A stretch of DNA of 32,032 nucleotides from an uncultured Bacteroidota bacterium (GTDB taxonomy: Bacteria > Bacteroidota > Bacteroidia > UKL13-3), in NCBI GenBank assembly GCA_903910445.1, contig CAIVZR010000013.1, positions 1-32,032 of the forward strand, read 5' to 3'. The translations under genes and the position numbers were made by a program. The notes beneath the pieces are model-generated. The model did no database searches. It saw nothing but the letters and a program-made list of their open reading frames with translations, and had not been told where the DNA came from. Each line of letters starts with the position of its first letter. The stretch's first letter is position 1. Of the stretch, positions 1-10,200 are shown piece after piece.

Positions 1-1
1 C

Positions 2-3000
2 ACAAATTCTTATGATAATTCAACATCAAGTGCGGATAAATCTTATGCTATATACAATTCGACTACTTCTGCATTAATGTATTCGAACCTTGACTATAAT
101 GCTTATAGTGTCGCCTCTTCAAATGGTGTTCTTGGATTTATCAATTCTACCGATCGTCCTACACTTGCTGATATTTTCACAGGATTTTCAGGAAATGCAA
201 ATTCAAAAATAGTTACTCCTACTTTTGTTTCTAATACTAATTTACATCTTATTACTTCAACCGTTAACTGGTGTTTAAATGGTACAGGTGCAACAATTGC
301 TGCCGTTACTTCTGACTTTGATGGGGATGCAAGAACAACAACTCCTGATATGGGAGCTGATGAAATTACTTTAAGCGTGACGGCCGTTGCTACACCATCA
401 ACTCAATCAGTGTGTTCAAATTCACCAATAACCTCAATTGTATTTTCGGGAACTCCAACCGTTTTCACTTGGACTAGAAACAATACCGCAACTGTTACTG
501 GTATCGCGGCTTCTGGAACTGGAAATATTTCAGGTACCTTAGTAAACAATACTGCAGCTGCAATTACAGTGACTTTCACTGTTAATACTTTAATCAGCGG
601 TTGTGCAGGGCCATCATTTACTGCAACTATTGTTGTTAATCCATTACCAACATTTGGTTTCACTGGTTCTCCTAACGCAGTAACTGGCCCTCCTTACACA
701 AGTTTCTCTAATACTAATGCTGCTGCAACCTATACAGTACCTTCGGTGGCGGGTGTTACGTATCTTTGGTCGATTACCAATGGTACAATCACCGCAGGAG
801 GAACAACCAACTCGGTAAGTGTGCTTTGGGGAACTGTTAATGGTTCAACTGGAAGAATTAAATTGGTTGAAACGATTACTGCTACGGGTTGTTCTAGAGC
901 GGATAGTGTATTGGTTGGATTGGGTTGCGCTACAATCGCTCCTCCTTATACGGCTACAACCTTGGCATTGCCAACTACTGTTTGTTCTGGATCTACTTAT
1001 ACCTACTCGGTTACACCAATTACAGGATACCAATACAAATGGATCGTTGTAGGTGGTACTATTTCAGGATTGGCCTCGGGTACTTCAGTAACAGTAATTT
1101 GGGGTGCTGCCTCAACTGGAGCTTCGGTTAGAATTATTGATAGTTCAAACTGTGCACCTTCATCTACACCAATCAATATTACGATAAATGCCGCTCCATC
1201 AGCGATAATTGCTGGTCCATCTTCAGCATGTGCCAACTCATTTAACTCCTATTCATTAGGAAATATCACAGGAACAATTGCATCATACAATTGGACAGTA
1301 ACAGGTGGTGGTGTTATTTCATCAGGTCAAGGAACTTCAACTGTTGGGGTAACTTGGGGATCTGCAGGAGCGGGAACATTATCTTGTACCTTAACCTCAA
1401 GTGTAGGTTGTACAGGAACTACACCAACATTCAATGTAGGTGTAACAGCAAATCCTACCGCAGTGTTTACAGGCCCAACCACAGTATGTATTTCTACTCC
1501 TTATACCTATGCTGCTTCAACTGGTACCAGCGCTTCATATACTTGGATTCCTACCAATGGAACAATTATTAGCCAGGCAGGTAACAGTTTAACCATTGTA
1601 TGGAGTAATTCGGCAACAGCATCACTTACTTTGGTTGAGAAATTTGCAAACGGATGTTCATTCTCTACTTCTCAAAGTATTAATGTTACCGGTCCAATAA
1701 CTGGTAATATTACTGGTTCATTGCAAGCTTGTATTAATAGCAATCAGGCATATTCTTTAAATAGCACGGCAACCGCAACAACATGGTCGGTTACAGGAGG
1801 TAGTATCACAGCAAGCACGGGCACTACTGCCAATATTACTTGGACTACCACTGGAATTCAAACACTCACCGCCAATTATACCAATGGTGCTTGTAACTAC
1901 ACATATACATTATCTGTAAACGTAAATGCATTACCTACCCCAGTTGTAACTGGTCCGAATACTACTTGTTCCGGAACCAATGCTACTTATTCTACACCAG
2001 GAACAGCGGGTCGTGCTTATGTTTGGAATATTACTGGTGGTGGAAATATCATCTCTGGTCAAGGTACTAATTCAATCACTGTATTCTGGTCTACTACTGG
2101 TGGAACCACAGTAAATGTTAATGAAACAATTATTTCAACTGGTTGTTCAGTTACCAGTGGTTCATTGATAGGTGTTGTTTTAGCTACACCTACTTCTACC
2201 ATTACTGGTTCGGCCAATGCTTGTAGCAGTACAACATTTACATATACTGCATCAGCTGCAACAACTTATTCATGGTCGGTTACTGGTGGCACAATTAGTG
2301 GCGCTGCCAACGGATCTTCAGTAAACGTTGTATGGGGCGCTGCAGGAACTGGAACGATTACCTTGGTTTCTTCAAATGGAATCTGTTCTACAAATTCAAC
2401 TTTACCAATTGCAATCAACACAACACCGGCTCCAGTGATTACTGGTCCAAATGCAATTTGCACAGGAACAGCCACAACATTCGCCGCAACCTTTAATGCT
2501 AATCATAACTATACCTGGAATGTAATTAATGGAACTTATACTGCAGGTGGAAATGGCAGCGTTATTAATATAACACCAAATACAGGCGCTACTTCAGTTA
2601 CTGTATCGGTAACTGCCAATGTTAATGGTAGCACTTGTACTGGTACTGCAACCAAAGTATTAAATGTAAACGTAACTCCAACAGTTTCAATTACTGGTAA
2701 TAATATAGCTTGTCAGAATTCATCACAAGTTTATACAGGTGTTGGAGCAACGAGCTTTATATTCACCGTTACTGGTGGTACTATTACTTCGTCTACTGCG
2801 ACTACCGCCACGGTAACATGGGGTGCTAGCAATGGAACGATATCAGCAATTGGAACTAATGTTTCAGGATGTTCGTCAAGTGCACAATTAGCAGTAACTG
2901 TAAACTCACTTCCATCGAGTGTTATTAGTGGTTCAGCTCAAGTATGTGCTAATAATAGTTCAAGCTATAATGTTGTATCACAAGGTGGTGCTTCATACGC

Positions 3001-3877
3001 ATGGACAGTTACAGGTGGAGCCATTAGCGGAGCTGCTAATGGAAACAGTGTTAATGTAAATTGGGGGTCTGCAGGTGCAGGAACAGTGAATGTTACAGTA
3101 ACAAGTAGCTTAGGCTGTACTAGCAATCGTACGATGAATGTTACTATTAATTTACAACCTACTCCTTCGATCACTGGTCCTGCAACAGTTTGTCAGAATA
3201 CCAATCAAACCTATACCATTTCTGCCATCTCAGGTGCTGCTTATAACTGGGCTGTTACTGGAGGAAATATTGTAAGCGGTTCGGGTACTAATAGTATTAC
3301 TGTTAACTGGACTACTGTTGGAAATGCTTCAATCAATGTATCACAGAGCAATGGATCATGTGTTGGTTCAGGAAATACTTCAGTAGTAGTTAATGCAGCT
3401 CCAGCAATTCCAGTAGTTTATAAAGTGGGTAATAACTTATCTACTACTGTTACAGCAACAAGCTACCAATGGTTTAATAATGGTGCAGCAGTGTCGGGTG
3501 CAACCTCTCAAACACTTACCGCTATTGCTCCTGGAACTTATACTTTAGTAGTTACCAATGCTCAAGGATGTACTACATCATCAACTGGAGTTATTGCTAA
3601 TGTAGGTATTAAGAACAATGCCAATATTACTAATGTGATGGTGTATCCAAATCCAGCAACCAATGTAATTACCATTGCAGCTTCATTAGGAAAATCACAA
3701 AACGTTAGATTGAATATCTTTGATATGAATGGTAAATTGGTTTATACAATATCACAAATCAATGCCGATGCTAACTATAGCAAGTCAATCAATTTAGATG
3801 GATTTGCTAGCGGTGTTTATATGGTTCAGTTGGTTACCAACAATGGTTCTGTGCAACAACGCATCGTAAAAGAATAA
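2..3877 (+). CDS. Giant T9SS-secreted surface protein, C-terminal part (beta-helix end, PKD-like repeats, type-A sorting domain)
   Basis: The reading frame is open to the left edge, so the start lies outside the window; the first in-window ATG (77) is internal. The first ~120 residues resemble the end of a right-handed beta-helix of the 'choice-of-anchor Q' kind, closing with DFDGDARTTTPDMGADEI. About 11 PKD-like repeats of ~75-85 residues follow. Each carries a Cys near its start (pattern ITGPxxxC), a central W-x-VTGG turn and a second Cys before NGC/GCS-type ends. An Ig-like stretch (nt ~3410-3600) leads to a C-terminal T9SS type-A domain beginning VMVYPNPATN and ending QQRIVKE. Such proteins are exported by the Por system and are adhesins or matrix proteins; the ligand cannot be read from the sequence. 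Composition is dominated by Thr, Ser, Asn and Gly, as usual for these proteins. A terminator follows the stop directly. Confidence 0.9.
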   Translation, partial: TNSYDNSTSSADKSYAIYNSTTSALMYSNLDYNAYSVASSNGVLGFINSTDRPTLADIFTGFSGNANSKIVTPTFVSNTNLHLITSTVNWCLNGTGATIAAVTSDFDGDARTTTPDMGADEITLSVTAVATPSTQSVCSNSPITSIVFSGTPTVFTWTRNNTATVTGIAASGTGNISGTLVNNTAAAITVTFTVNTLISGCAGPSFTATIVVNPLPTFGFTGSPNAVTGPPYTSFSNTNAAATYTVPSVAGVTYLWSITNGTITAGGTTNSVSVLWGTVNGSTGRIKLVETITATGCSRADSVLVGLGCATIAPPYTATTLALPTTVCSGSTYTYSVTPITGYQYKWIVVGGTISGLASGTSVTVIWGAASTGASVRIIDSSNCAPSSTPINITINAAPSAIIAGPSSACANSFNSYSLGNITGTIASYNWTVTGGGVISSGQGTSTVGVTWGSAGAGTLSCTLTSSVGCTGTTPTFNVGVTANPTAVFTGPTTVCISTPYTYAASTGTSASYTWIPTNGTIISQAGNSLTIVWSNSATASLTLVEKFANGCSFSTSQSINVTGPITGNITGSLQACINSNQAYSLNSTATATTWSVTGGSITASTGTTANITWTTTGIQTLTANYTNGACNYTYTLSVNVNALPTPVVTGPNTTCSGTNATYSTPGTAGRAYVWNITGGGNIISGQGTNSITVFWSTTGGTTVNVNETIISTGCSVTSGSLIGVVLATPTSTITGSANACSSTTFTYTASAATTYSWSVTGGTISGAANGSSVNVVWGAAGTGTITLVSSNGICSTNSTLPIAINTTPAPVITGPNAICTGTATTFAATFNANHNYTWNVINGTYTAGGNGSVINITPNTGATSVTVSVTANVNGSTCTGTATKVLNVNVTPTVSITGNNIACQNSSQVYTGVGATSFIFTVTGGTITSSTATTATVTWGASNGTISAIGTNVSGCSSSAQLAVTVNSLPSSVISGSAQVCANNSSSYNVVSQGGASYAWTVTGGAISGAANGNSVNVNWGSAGAGTVNVTVTSSLGCTSNRTMNVTINLQPTPSITGPATVCQNTNQTYTISAISGAAYNWAVTGGNIVSGSGTNSITVNWTTVGNASINVSQSNGSCVGSGNTSVVVNAAPAIPVVYKVGNNLSTTVTATSYQWFNNGAAVSGATSQTLTAIAPGTYTLVVTNAQGCTTSSTGVIANVGIKNNANITNVMVYPNPATNVITIAASLGKSQNVRLNIFDMNGKLVYTISQINADANYSKSINLDGFASGVYMVQLVTNNGSVQQRIVKE
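650..3408 (+). repeat. Tandem PKD-like domain repeats within the surface protein
   Basis: About eleven consecutive protein repeats share the order ITG(P/S)-x3-C, aromatic-W-x-(V/I)TGG-x-I, S(V/I)xVxW(G/T) and a late Cys. Two of them, near nt 2270-2360 and 3000-3090, are close in both protein and DNA: GGTISGAANGSSVNVVWG against GGAISGAANGNSVNVNWG. This implies a duplication within the gene more recent than the others. Confidence 0.8.
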
Positions 3878-3895
3878 ATCTGATCACACTTTTTT

Positions 3896-3934
3896 GAAAG
3901 CCGTCTCCAGCAATGGGGGCGGCTTTCTGCTTTT
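3896..3934 (+). terminator. Intrinsic terminator of the surface-protein gene
   Basis: A 13-bp stem, GAAAGCCGTCTCC (3896-3908) with GGGGGCGGCTTTC (3915-3927), pairs fully if two G-T wobbles are allowed. The loop is six bases and a short T-rich tail (TGCTTTT) follows. It lies 18 bp after the stop codon. The tail favours plus-strand termination. Confidence 0.8.
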
Positions 3935-4100
3935 AGATTCAGCAAATGTGTGCAATCCAATTCCATTGAATTAGTGAATGCTATAAATGCGGAATGAAAA
4001 TGAATTTATTAGAGAGAGCAAAGTTTAGAGAAAGAGGTAGTCAATACTACTTATTATCGGGATGCATTTTCTTTCTCTGGTCAATAGAATTTTGAAACAT

Positions 4101-4472
4101 TTATACCAATATATCAGTATCAATCCCTTCCAATTTATTAATATAAATACAACCTTTACCTTCCTTATATTTTCCGAATTTAGAAAGTAAAATATCTCTT
4201 TGATTAAATTCAGAACCGAGATAGCAAGTGATTGCATTGGCTCTTGCAGCCAGGCCTGCCAAATGAGCATCGCCTTCTCTACCTGATTTATAGATATAAT
4301 GATAGCTTCCAAATCCTACGATGGCTGTACCCCACATCTTAGGCTTGCCGCCTAAGTGTTTGGCAAGCAACTTTAAAATTGAAGTGAAGTCGGACTTCCT
4401 TTTTTCGTCAGCGATTGAATTAATAAAATCCTCTACACTATTTGTATTCTCTGTGGTATTGTTTTTTGCCAT
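4101..4472 (-). CDS. DUF1801 (YdhG-like) protein
   Basis: This 123-residue protein matches the DUF1801 pattern: an N-terminal TTENTNSVEDFINSIADEKR segment, then PKMWGTAIVGFGSYHYIYKS, then EGDAHLAGLAAR, and near the end GKGCIYINKLEGIDTDIL. The family has a small alpha/beta fold with some structural relation to frataxin-like and iron-binding proteins, but its biochemical role is not established. The protein is cytoplasmic, with no signal or membrane segment. The family usually continues about ten residues further (LxxLIxxSV); here a TAA intervenes, so the tail is slightly short. It lies downstream of the exonuclease gene on the same strand with a 51-bp gap and may be co-transcribed. It is one of three DUF1801-type sequences in the window. 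Confidence 0.85.
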   Translation of the reverse strand: MAKNNTTENTNSVEDFINSIADEKRKSDFTSILKLLAKHLGGKPKMWGTAIVGFGSYHYIYKSGREGDAHLAGLAARANAITCYLGSEFNQRDILLSKFGKYKEGKGCIYINKLEGIDTDILV

Positions 4473-4523
4473 ATTAGAATAATTGAAAATTATTGAATAG
4501 ATATTATTGAAAGATATAAATTT

Positions 4524-5891
4524 TTACAAATTATCAATAGCTTCTATTTGATATTCATTCACCCCTTTTTCAGTAAAAGTTTGAATCGCTGTTATGGCAG
4601 AATGGTTATGCTTTGCAGGTTGTATGATTTTGAAGATATTTTGAATATTGGGAGAAGTTTCTTTAGTAAAACCGTACCCGCAATATTGTCCTTTGCGAAC
4701 TAAGATATAGGCTTGTTCAGTCTTTGCCCTTCCCGGCGCCTTGATTAGGAAACTCTGCTGCTGCTCGTCCAAATTTTTCTTGGCTTTGAGAATTCGTTTA
4801 TTATACAATTTCGCACTTTTCTTACAACCACAATCTGGATTACATGATTGTATTGATTCGGCGGTGGTTTGTATCGATGTTTTAGTGAAGCATAAAGAAT
4901 GCTGCAAAATTAAACTCATCAGAGTTTCGTGTGCTTCAGCAAATGTATTATATCGTATTAGTGGACTACTATTCAATTTGCTTAATGCATCAATTGCCAA
5001 TCGTTCGTAGCCATCTTGACCGGTATAGCTGAAAATTCCAAAACTTTTTTCAGCCTTCTTTTGGGCTCGATTATACTTAGGCCATAACCTTCTTATTTCA
5101 GAACTTTCGTGCAGTAAGGCAATGAGTTCACTACCCGTTAATTCATAGGTAATACTGTGAATCTCTCTTAAAAAATGCTGGCGTTGCGGTGTTTGAACAT
5201 TGCCAGTAAAGTGTGAATTGACTCGCTTTCTGATATTAATAGCCTTTCCAACATAAATTACTTTTTGATGTTCATCTCTAAAATAATATACTCCAGCTTC
5301 TTTTGGCAAATTCTCAAATTGTTCTTTAGGTAAATTAGGAGGGAGTGTTTGGTCGAAACTGTTTTTCTTTAATGATTTTGGAATTTCATTCTGCGTATCA
5401 TTCTTAAGCAAACGTAAAAATAACTCTACTGTAGCATAGGCGTCGCCCATGGCTCGATGGCGGTCGCTCACATCAATGCCTAACTGACTGCAAATATTTC
5501 CTAGTGAATAATGTTTATAGCCTGGAAATATTCGGCGGCTCATTCGCAAGGAACAAAGCTTATTCGTGTTTAGTATATAGCCATGATTTTCTAATTCCTT
5601 TCGAACAAAGGAATAATCGAAATTTACATTATGAGCTACGAAAATACAATCCTTCAAAAATGAAAATACGGTACCAGCAATAGCCCCGAAATTTGGTGCA
5701 GCATTTACCATCTCATTGCTAATGCCTGTGAGCCCCGTGATGAACCGAGGAATGGGCTTACCCGGATTAACTAACGACTCGAAACGATGCAGGATTTCTA
5801 TGCCATCAGTAATAATGATAGCGATTTCGATAATGCAATTTTGTGATGCATGACCTCCTGTAGTTTCAATATCTACAATAGCGTATTTAAT
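4524..5891 (-). CDS. DEDDh 3'-5' exonuclease fused to GIY-YIG (UvrC/Cho-like) endonuclease, probable ATT start
   Basis: The product is 455 residues when read from ATT (5889-5891). Residues 1-165 form a DnaQ-type exonuclease with all five acidic/His residues: D7 and E9 (VDIETTGG), D92 (AHNVNFDYSF), H145 and D150 (HRAMGDA). Residues ~195-275 form a GIY-YIG nuclease: GVYYF (200-204), VIYVGKA (211-217), R221 and catalytic-type E262. A Cys-rich patch (CNPDCGC) follows. The fusion is known in Bacteroidota and resembles bacterial Cho/UvrC-type excision nucleases, so a role in DNA repair is likely. The first in-frame ATG (5709-5711) would start at residue 61 and delete exonuclease motif I. Upstream the frame reaches a TGA after about 13 codons with no ATG, GTG or TTG. 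ATT stands exactly where relatives have ATG (MKYAIVDIETTG), so an AUU start is the best reading. A mutated start or a sequencing error remains possible. Confidence 0.88.
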   Translation of the reverse strand: MKYAIVDIETTGGHASQNCIIEIAIIITDGIEILHRFESLVNPGKPIPRFITGLTGISNEMVNAAPNFGAIAGTVFSFLKDCIFVAHNVNFDYSFVRKELENHGYILNTNKLCSLRMSRRIFPGYKHYSLGNICSQLGIDVSDRHRAMGDAYATVELFLRLLKNDTQNEIPKSLKKNSFDQTLPPNLPKEQFENLPKEAGVYYFRDEHQKVIYVGKAINIRKRVNSHFTGNVQTPQRQHFLREIHSITYELTGSELIALLHESSEIRRLWPKYNRAQKKAEKSFGIFSYTGQDGYERLAIDALSKLNSSPLIRYNTFAEAHETLMSLILQHSLCFTKTSIQTTAESIQSCNPDCGCKKSAKLYNKRILKAKKNLDEQQQSFLIKAPGRAKTEQAYILVRKGQYCGYGFTKETSPNIQNIFKIIQPAKHNHSAITAIQTFTEKGVNEYQIEAIDNL

Positions 5892-5958
5892 GGGATGAAA
5901 ATTTAAATGGAGAGTAAATTTAAGGAAATTATTTCACTCGAATGTTAATTGTGTAAAA

Positions 5959-6014
5959 TGCTTTTAACCCCAAATATCATTTTATTATGACTCATTTAAA
6001 TGGGGTTAAAAGCA
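5959..6014. repeat. 14-bp perfect inverted repeat between the efflux operon and the exonuclease gene
   Basis: The arms TGCTTTTAACCCCA (5959-5972) and TGGGGTTAAAAGCA (6001-6014) are perfect inverse complements with a 28-base AT-rich spacer. On the minus strand the second-read arm ends in GCATTTTAC. It may therefore be a long-loop terminator for the efflux operon (stop at 6088) or a paired operator upstream of the exonuclease gene (start 5891). The sequence alone does not decide between these. Confidence 0.6.
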
Positions 6015-6087
6015 ATTATATTAATATACAATTCCGTAGATCAATGACTTTAATTAGAATGGCTATCGCGGAAATAAATATTAAAGG

Positions 6088-7221
6088 TTATTCTGATTTA
6101 TTTTTTAATTGCATCAATAAAGAATATGCCCCCTTGGTTACAATTTTTTTAGTTTCCAATTCTACAGTATTCTTTGATGTGATTTCACTAAATCCGTTTT
6201 CAGTATTCCCTCTTGTTATTTCAATCATTTCAAATTGATGATTGTCAATGGCCACAAATACATAATCCTTTCCTAAATAATTTACAATGGCTTCTTCTGC
6301 GATGCCTAATGAGTTATTTGTTTTCACCTGAACCTCTGCATTCATATACATTCCAGGCAATAATAACCGGTCATAATCTTCAAAGTGGCAATGCACCTCC
6401 GCACTTCTATCTGCCGATAAATCCTGGCTTATTAGAATTATTTCGCATGGGTGTTTTTTATCGGGATAGGTATTATTAAACGCATTGAGTTTTTGACCCA
6501 CTGCCAGTAGTGCTAAATCTTTTTCGAATACTTGTAAATTTAGATGAATGTCTTCGGGGTTAATCAATTCAAATAGAATATCTGAAGGGTTCACATATTT
6601 GCCAATATTCACATTTACTTTTGAAACATAACCTGTAATAGGAGCGAGGATTGGAATGGTACGAGAAAGATTATTAGCGGTTAATAACTCTGGCTTAATT
6701 CCTACTAAGCGCAATTTTTCGGCCAATGCATTTTCGGTAATGCTTGCATTTTGATAATCCATTTCACTTTGCTGATACACTTTGTCGCTGCTTGCTTTAC
6801 TTTGGTTGAGTGTTTGTTGGCGCTGATACTCGGCCTTGGCATAAATATTTTTTGATTTTGACATCAGGTATTCTTGTTGCAGTGCAATGTATTGCTGATC
6901 TTCCATTACAGCGATTACTTCACCTTTACGCACGGGCATTCCTGGCAGGAGCTGGGTTGATTTAAGAAAGCCTCCTAAAGGCATGCTTACCGATATCATG
7001 TTTTGTGGCGGGACATCAATTTTTCCATGTAGGGTAAGCGTAGTGGAAATAGCACGGTGATCTAACTGAGCTGTTTCAATTTTTGCGTTGGCTAATTGAG
7101 CATCGTTAAGCACAACGAGCGTTTCTGTATCCGCCGGCGCTTGCTCGGCAGATGTTGTGGGTTTACTTCCGCATGAAGAAAGAATGATTAACAGAAGGAT
7201 ATAAATGTATTTTGGTTGCAT
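6088..7221 (-). CDS. RND efflux periplasmic adaptor (CusB/HlyD family) lipoprotein
   Basis: This is the membrane-fusion subunit of a tripartite cation pump. The 377-residue protein starts with a lipoprotein signal, IYILLLIILSSC, with Cys17 as the lipid site, so it should be anchored in the inner membrane facing the periplasm. A barrel-sandwich half-motif (QNMISVSMPLGGFLKS, PVRKGEVIAVMEDQQY) is followed by a coiled-coil hairpin at ~125-180 rich in Gln, Lys and Glu. The second lipoyl half (PILAPITGYVSKVNVNIGKY) and beta-barrel/membrane-proximal domains come next. The ATG follows the pump's stop codon by 6 bp, so the two are translated from one mRNA. No obvious His-rich or Met-rich metal-binding tail is present, so the cation cannot be named. 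Family confidence is high. Confidence 0.92.
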   Translation of the reverse strand: MQPKYIYILLLIILSSCGSKPTTSAEQAPADTETLVVLNDAQLANAKIETAQLDHRAISTTLTLHGKIDVPPQNMISVSMPLGGFLKSTQLLPGMPVRKGEVIAVMEDQQYIALQQEYLMSKSKNIYAKAEYQRQQTLNQSKASSDKVYQQSEMDYQNASITENALAEKLRLVGIKPELLTANNLSRTIPILAPITGYVSKVNVNIGKYVNPSDILFELINPEDIHLNLQVFEKDLALLAVGQKLNAFNNTYPDKKHPCEIILISQDLSADRSAEVHCHFEDYDRLLLPGMYMNAEVQVKTNNSLGIAEEAIVNYLGKDYVFVAIDNHQFEMIEITRGNTENGFSEITSKNTVELETKKIVTKGAYSLLMQLKNKSE

Positions 7222-7227
7222 GATTAC

Positions 7228-10200
7228 TTATTTGTTAGAGAGATAATAAAGTTGAATTGATGTTTCGTTTAAATTCATTAATGCGGTTAGGTATCCTGAT
7301 TGGATACTAATGGCTTGATTTGTGAGCATAACCCATTCGAGATAATTGAGTTCCCCATTTTGAAACTGCTGAATGGCTGTCTCGCTTATTTTGAGAGCAT
7401 TGGGTAATGCTTCATTTTGATAATATGTAACAGCCGAAATTTGTGTTTGATAGGTTTTAATTAACGATACATAATTCAATTCCAGATTTTGCATCATTAA
7501 TTTTGTTTCATTCTCCGCAATATTAATTTGGGTTACACTCGATTTGATACGGGCTTTTTGCGATCCATAAAAAAGCGGAATACCTAATCCAGCTTGTACC
7601 GATTTGAAACGTGTGGAATTATCGTAAAACTTATTATTGGCACCCGTACCATTCATGGTCATGGTATTCAAGCCCAAGCTTAGATCGGGGAGTAGTTTCG
7701 ATTTCTCCAGTTTCATATTCGCTTCAGCTATTTGTTGTTTTTGCATGGCTGCCTTCGCCATTGGGTGCTGTTGCAATAAGTTTGCAGAACCAATACTATC
7801 AAAAGCCAATTTAAAATTTTTATCATCAGGAAAGAAACTAGAATTATTTAACAGATATTGAAATTGTAGTAACAATAATTCTTTCTCTTGTCTTAATTGC
7901 TTTAGTTGAAGTGCAATGCTGCCTCTCTGAGTTTGAGCTGTTGTTTCTTCTAAGATATTAGCTTCTCCACTCTTCAATCGCAATTTGGCTTTTTCAAGAA
8001 ACAAGGCGTAGGTACTATCATTTTTCAGAAGCAGGTTTTCTTGTTGCCCCAGGAGCGTCCATTGAAAATATACGAGTCGTATTTTTTTCTTTATCTCAGC
8101 CTCTTGTATCGATACTTCCAAAACTGATTTAATCCATTCCTCTTTTAATAATTTTGATTGCCTTTGATATACTGTTGGGAATTGAATGGACTGTGAAATT
8201 CCCAAATGCTGATCGTTATATGCACTATTCATTTGCCCGTATCCAGCGCTTATATTAAGTTGGGGGATATTAGCACCTGTTCGAATTAGTTGTTGTTGAT
8301 AGGTCGCTTTAAGTCGCTCGTTCCTAATGGTGAGATTGTTCTTCAATGCAGTATCAATCGCTGCATCAATATTAATCGGTGTTTGAGACATTCCAACCGA
8401 TGTCATTCCAAAAATCAGTATTAGGGATGCGATGGCTTTATGAGGAATTTTTTTATTAAATCCTTTTTCAAACAGAATAAATAAAACAGGAAGTACAAAT
8501 AAGGTAAGTAGGGTTGCAAATAGCAATCCGCCAATAACTACCGTAGCTAAAGGTCGTTGAACTTCAGCGCCAGCTCCGTCGCTAATCGCCATGGGCAAGA
8601 ATCCCAGGGAAGCAACAAAGGCGGTCATGAGTACTGGGCGTAATTTTATTTTTGTTCCCATTAATACAATTTTACGTGTATCGTGCCAACCTTCATTATG
8701 CAATCGGTTAAACTCAGCAATAAGTACAATGCCATTGAGTACCGCCACGCCAAAGAGTGCGATGAAACCTACACCAGCGGAAATGCTGAAAGGCATATCA
8801 CGCAATGCGAGTGCAAATATTCCACCAACTGCCGACAGTGGAATCGCGGAATAAATTAATAAACCTTGTTTCATTGAATTGAAAGAAAAATAAAGTAATA
8901 GGAAAATGAGGAGTAATGAAATAGGAACTGCAATCGCCAATCGGGCTTTTGCTGCATTTAAGTTTTCGAATGCCCCACCATAGGTGATATAATATCCAGC
9001 TGGTAATTTTAAATTTGTTTTAACTTTTTCCTGCAGGTCTTCTACGATGGATTGTACATCTCTTCCACGCACATTAAACCCTACTACGATGCGACGTTTA
9101 GCATCTTCTCGTTGTATCTGATTGGGGCCTTCTTTAATAGCCACATTCGCCAACTGGTATAAAGGAATTTGAGCACCACTTGCTGTTGGCACCAAAAGAT
9201 TTTTCACATCTTCCAAATTTTTACGTTGCTCACCAGCGAGTCGTACCACCATATCAAATCGTTTTTCACCTTCAAATACAAATCCAGTGGATTGCCCTGC
9301 GAGTCCTGTATTTACAATTCGATTGATGGTGTTTACATCCAATCCATATTGTGATAATGCGGCGCGATTGTATTCGATAATGAGTTGAGGCATGCCGCTA
9401 ACAGGCTCCACATATAGGTTACGGGTACCTTCAACAGTTTCCGAAAGTTTGCCTAATTGTGAAGCATAGAAGGCAAGGGTATCCATATTCTCGCCAAATA
9501 TTTTACATACTACATCCTGCTTAGCGCCTGTCATCAATTCGTTGAAACGCATTTGAACAGGGTATTGAAAGCTCGTGGTAACGCCTGGTACAGCCGAAAC
9601 AGCTTTCGACATTTTTTCAGATAACTCTGCAAAGGTTTTGGCAGATGTCCATTCTTTTTTATCTTTTAAGATGACCATCATATCAGCAGCTTCCATGGGC
9701 ATTGGGTCGGTGGGGATTTCTCCACTTCCAATTTTTGTCACCACTTGTTTTACCTCCGGGAATTGGGTTTTAAGAATATGTGCTGCTTGTTGCGTTGATG
9801 CGATGGTGGTTGTTAAATTACTTCCTGTAAGTACCCTCGTCTCCACTGCAAAGTCGCCTTCTTCCAAGGCGGGTATAAACTCACCTCCCATGCCAGATAA
9901 GACAATGATAGATGCAGAAAACAAAACCAAAGAAATTGCTATTACAGTTTTTGGAAAATGTAATACTTTGTCGAGTGTTGATTGGAAATGTCGTTCAAGA
10001 AATACCATGACACGATCGGAGATGGTTTGCTTATGTGTGATTTTTTTACTTAAAATCAAAGCACTCATCATAGGTACATAGGTAATTGAAAGTAAGAATG
10101 CGCCTAATAAAGCAAAGGCTACTGTTTGTGCCATTGGAATAAACATCTTTCCTTCAATGCCTTGTAAGGCAAAGGTTGGTAGGTAAACTATCAATATAAT

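Noticed and set aside
4081-4110. Possible frameshift at the end of the first DUF1801 gene: another frame reads INVSKFY after the stop, like the family's LIxxSVxx tail.
   Set aside because: Only about seven residues match, with a two-residue gap; too short to tell from chance.
4477-4493. AT-only hairpin AATAATT/AATTATT between the DUF1801 and nuclease genes.
   Set aside because: There is no T-run on either strand and the stem is weak; expected in AT-rich spacers.
5987-6238. 83-codon plus-strand frame running from the inverted repeat into the adaptor gene.
   Set aside because: Most of it is antisense to the adaptor's C-terminus, and its sequence shows no family features.
9575-10081. 168-codon open frame on the plus strand opposite the RND pump gene.
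   Set aside because: It lies entirely inside a strongly conserved pump gene, has no recognisable motif and is a shadow frame.
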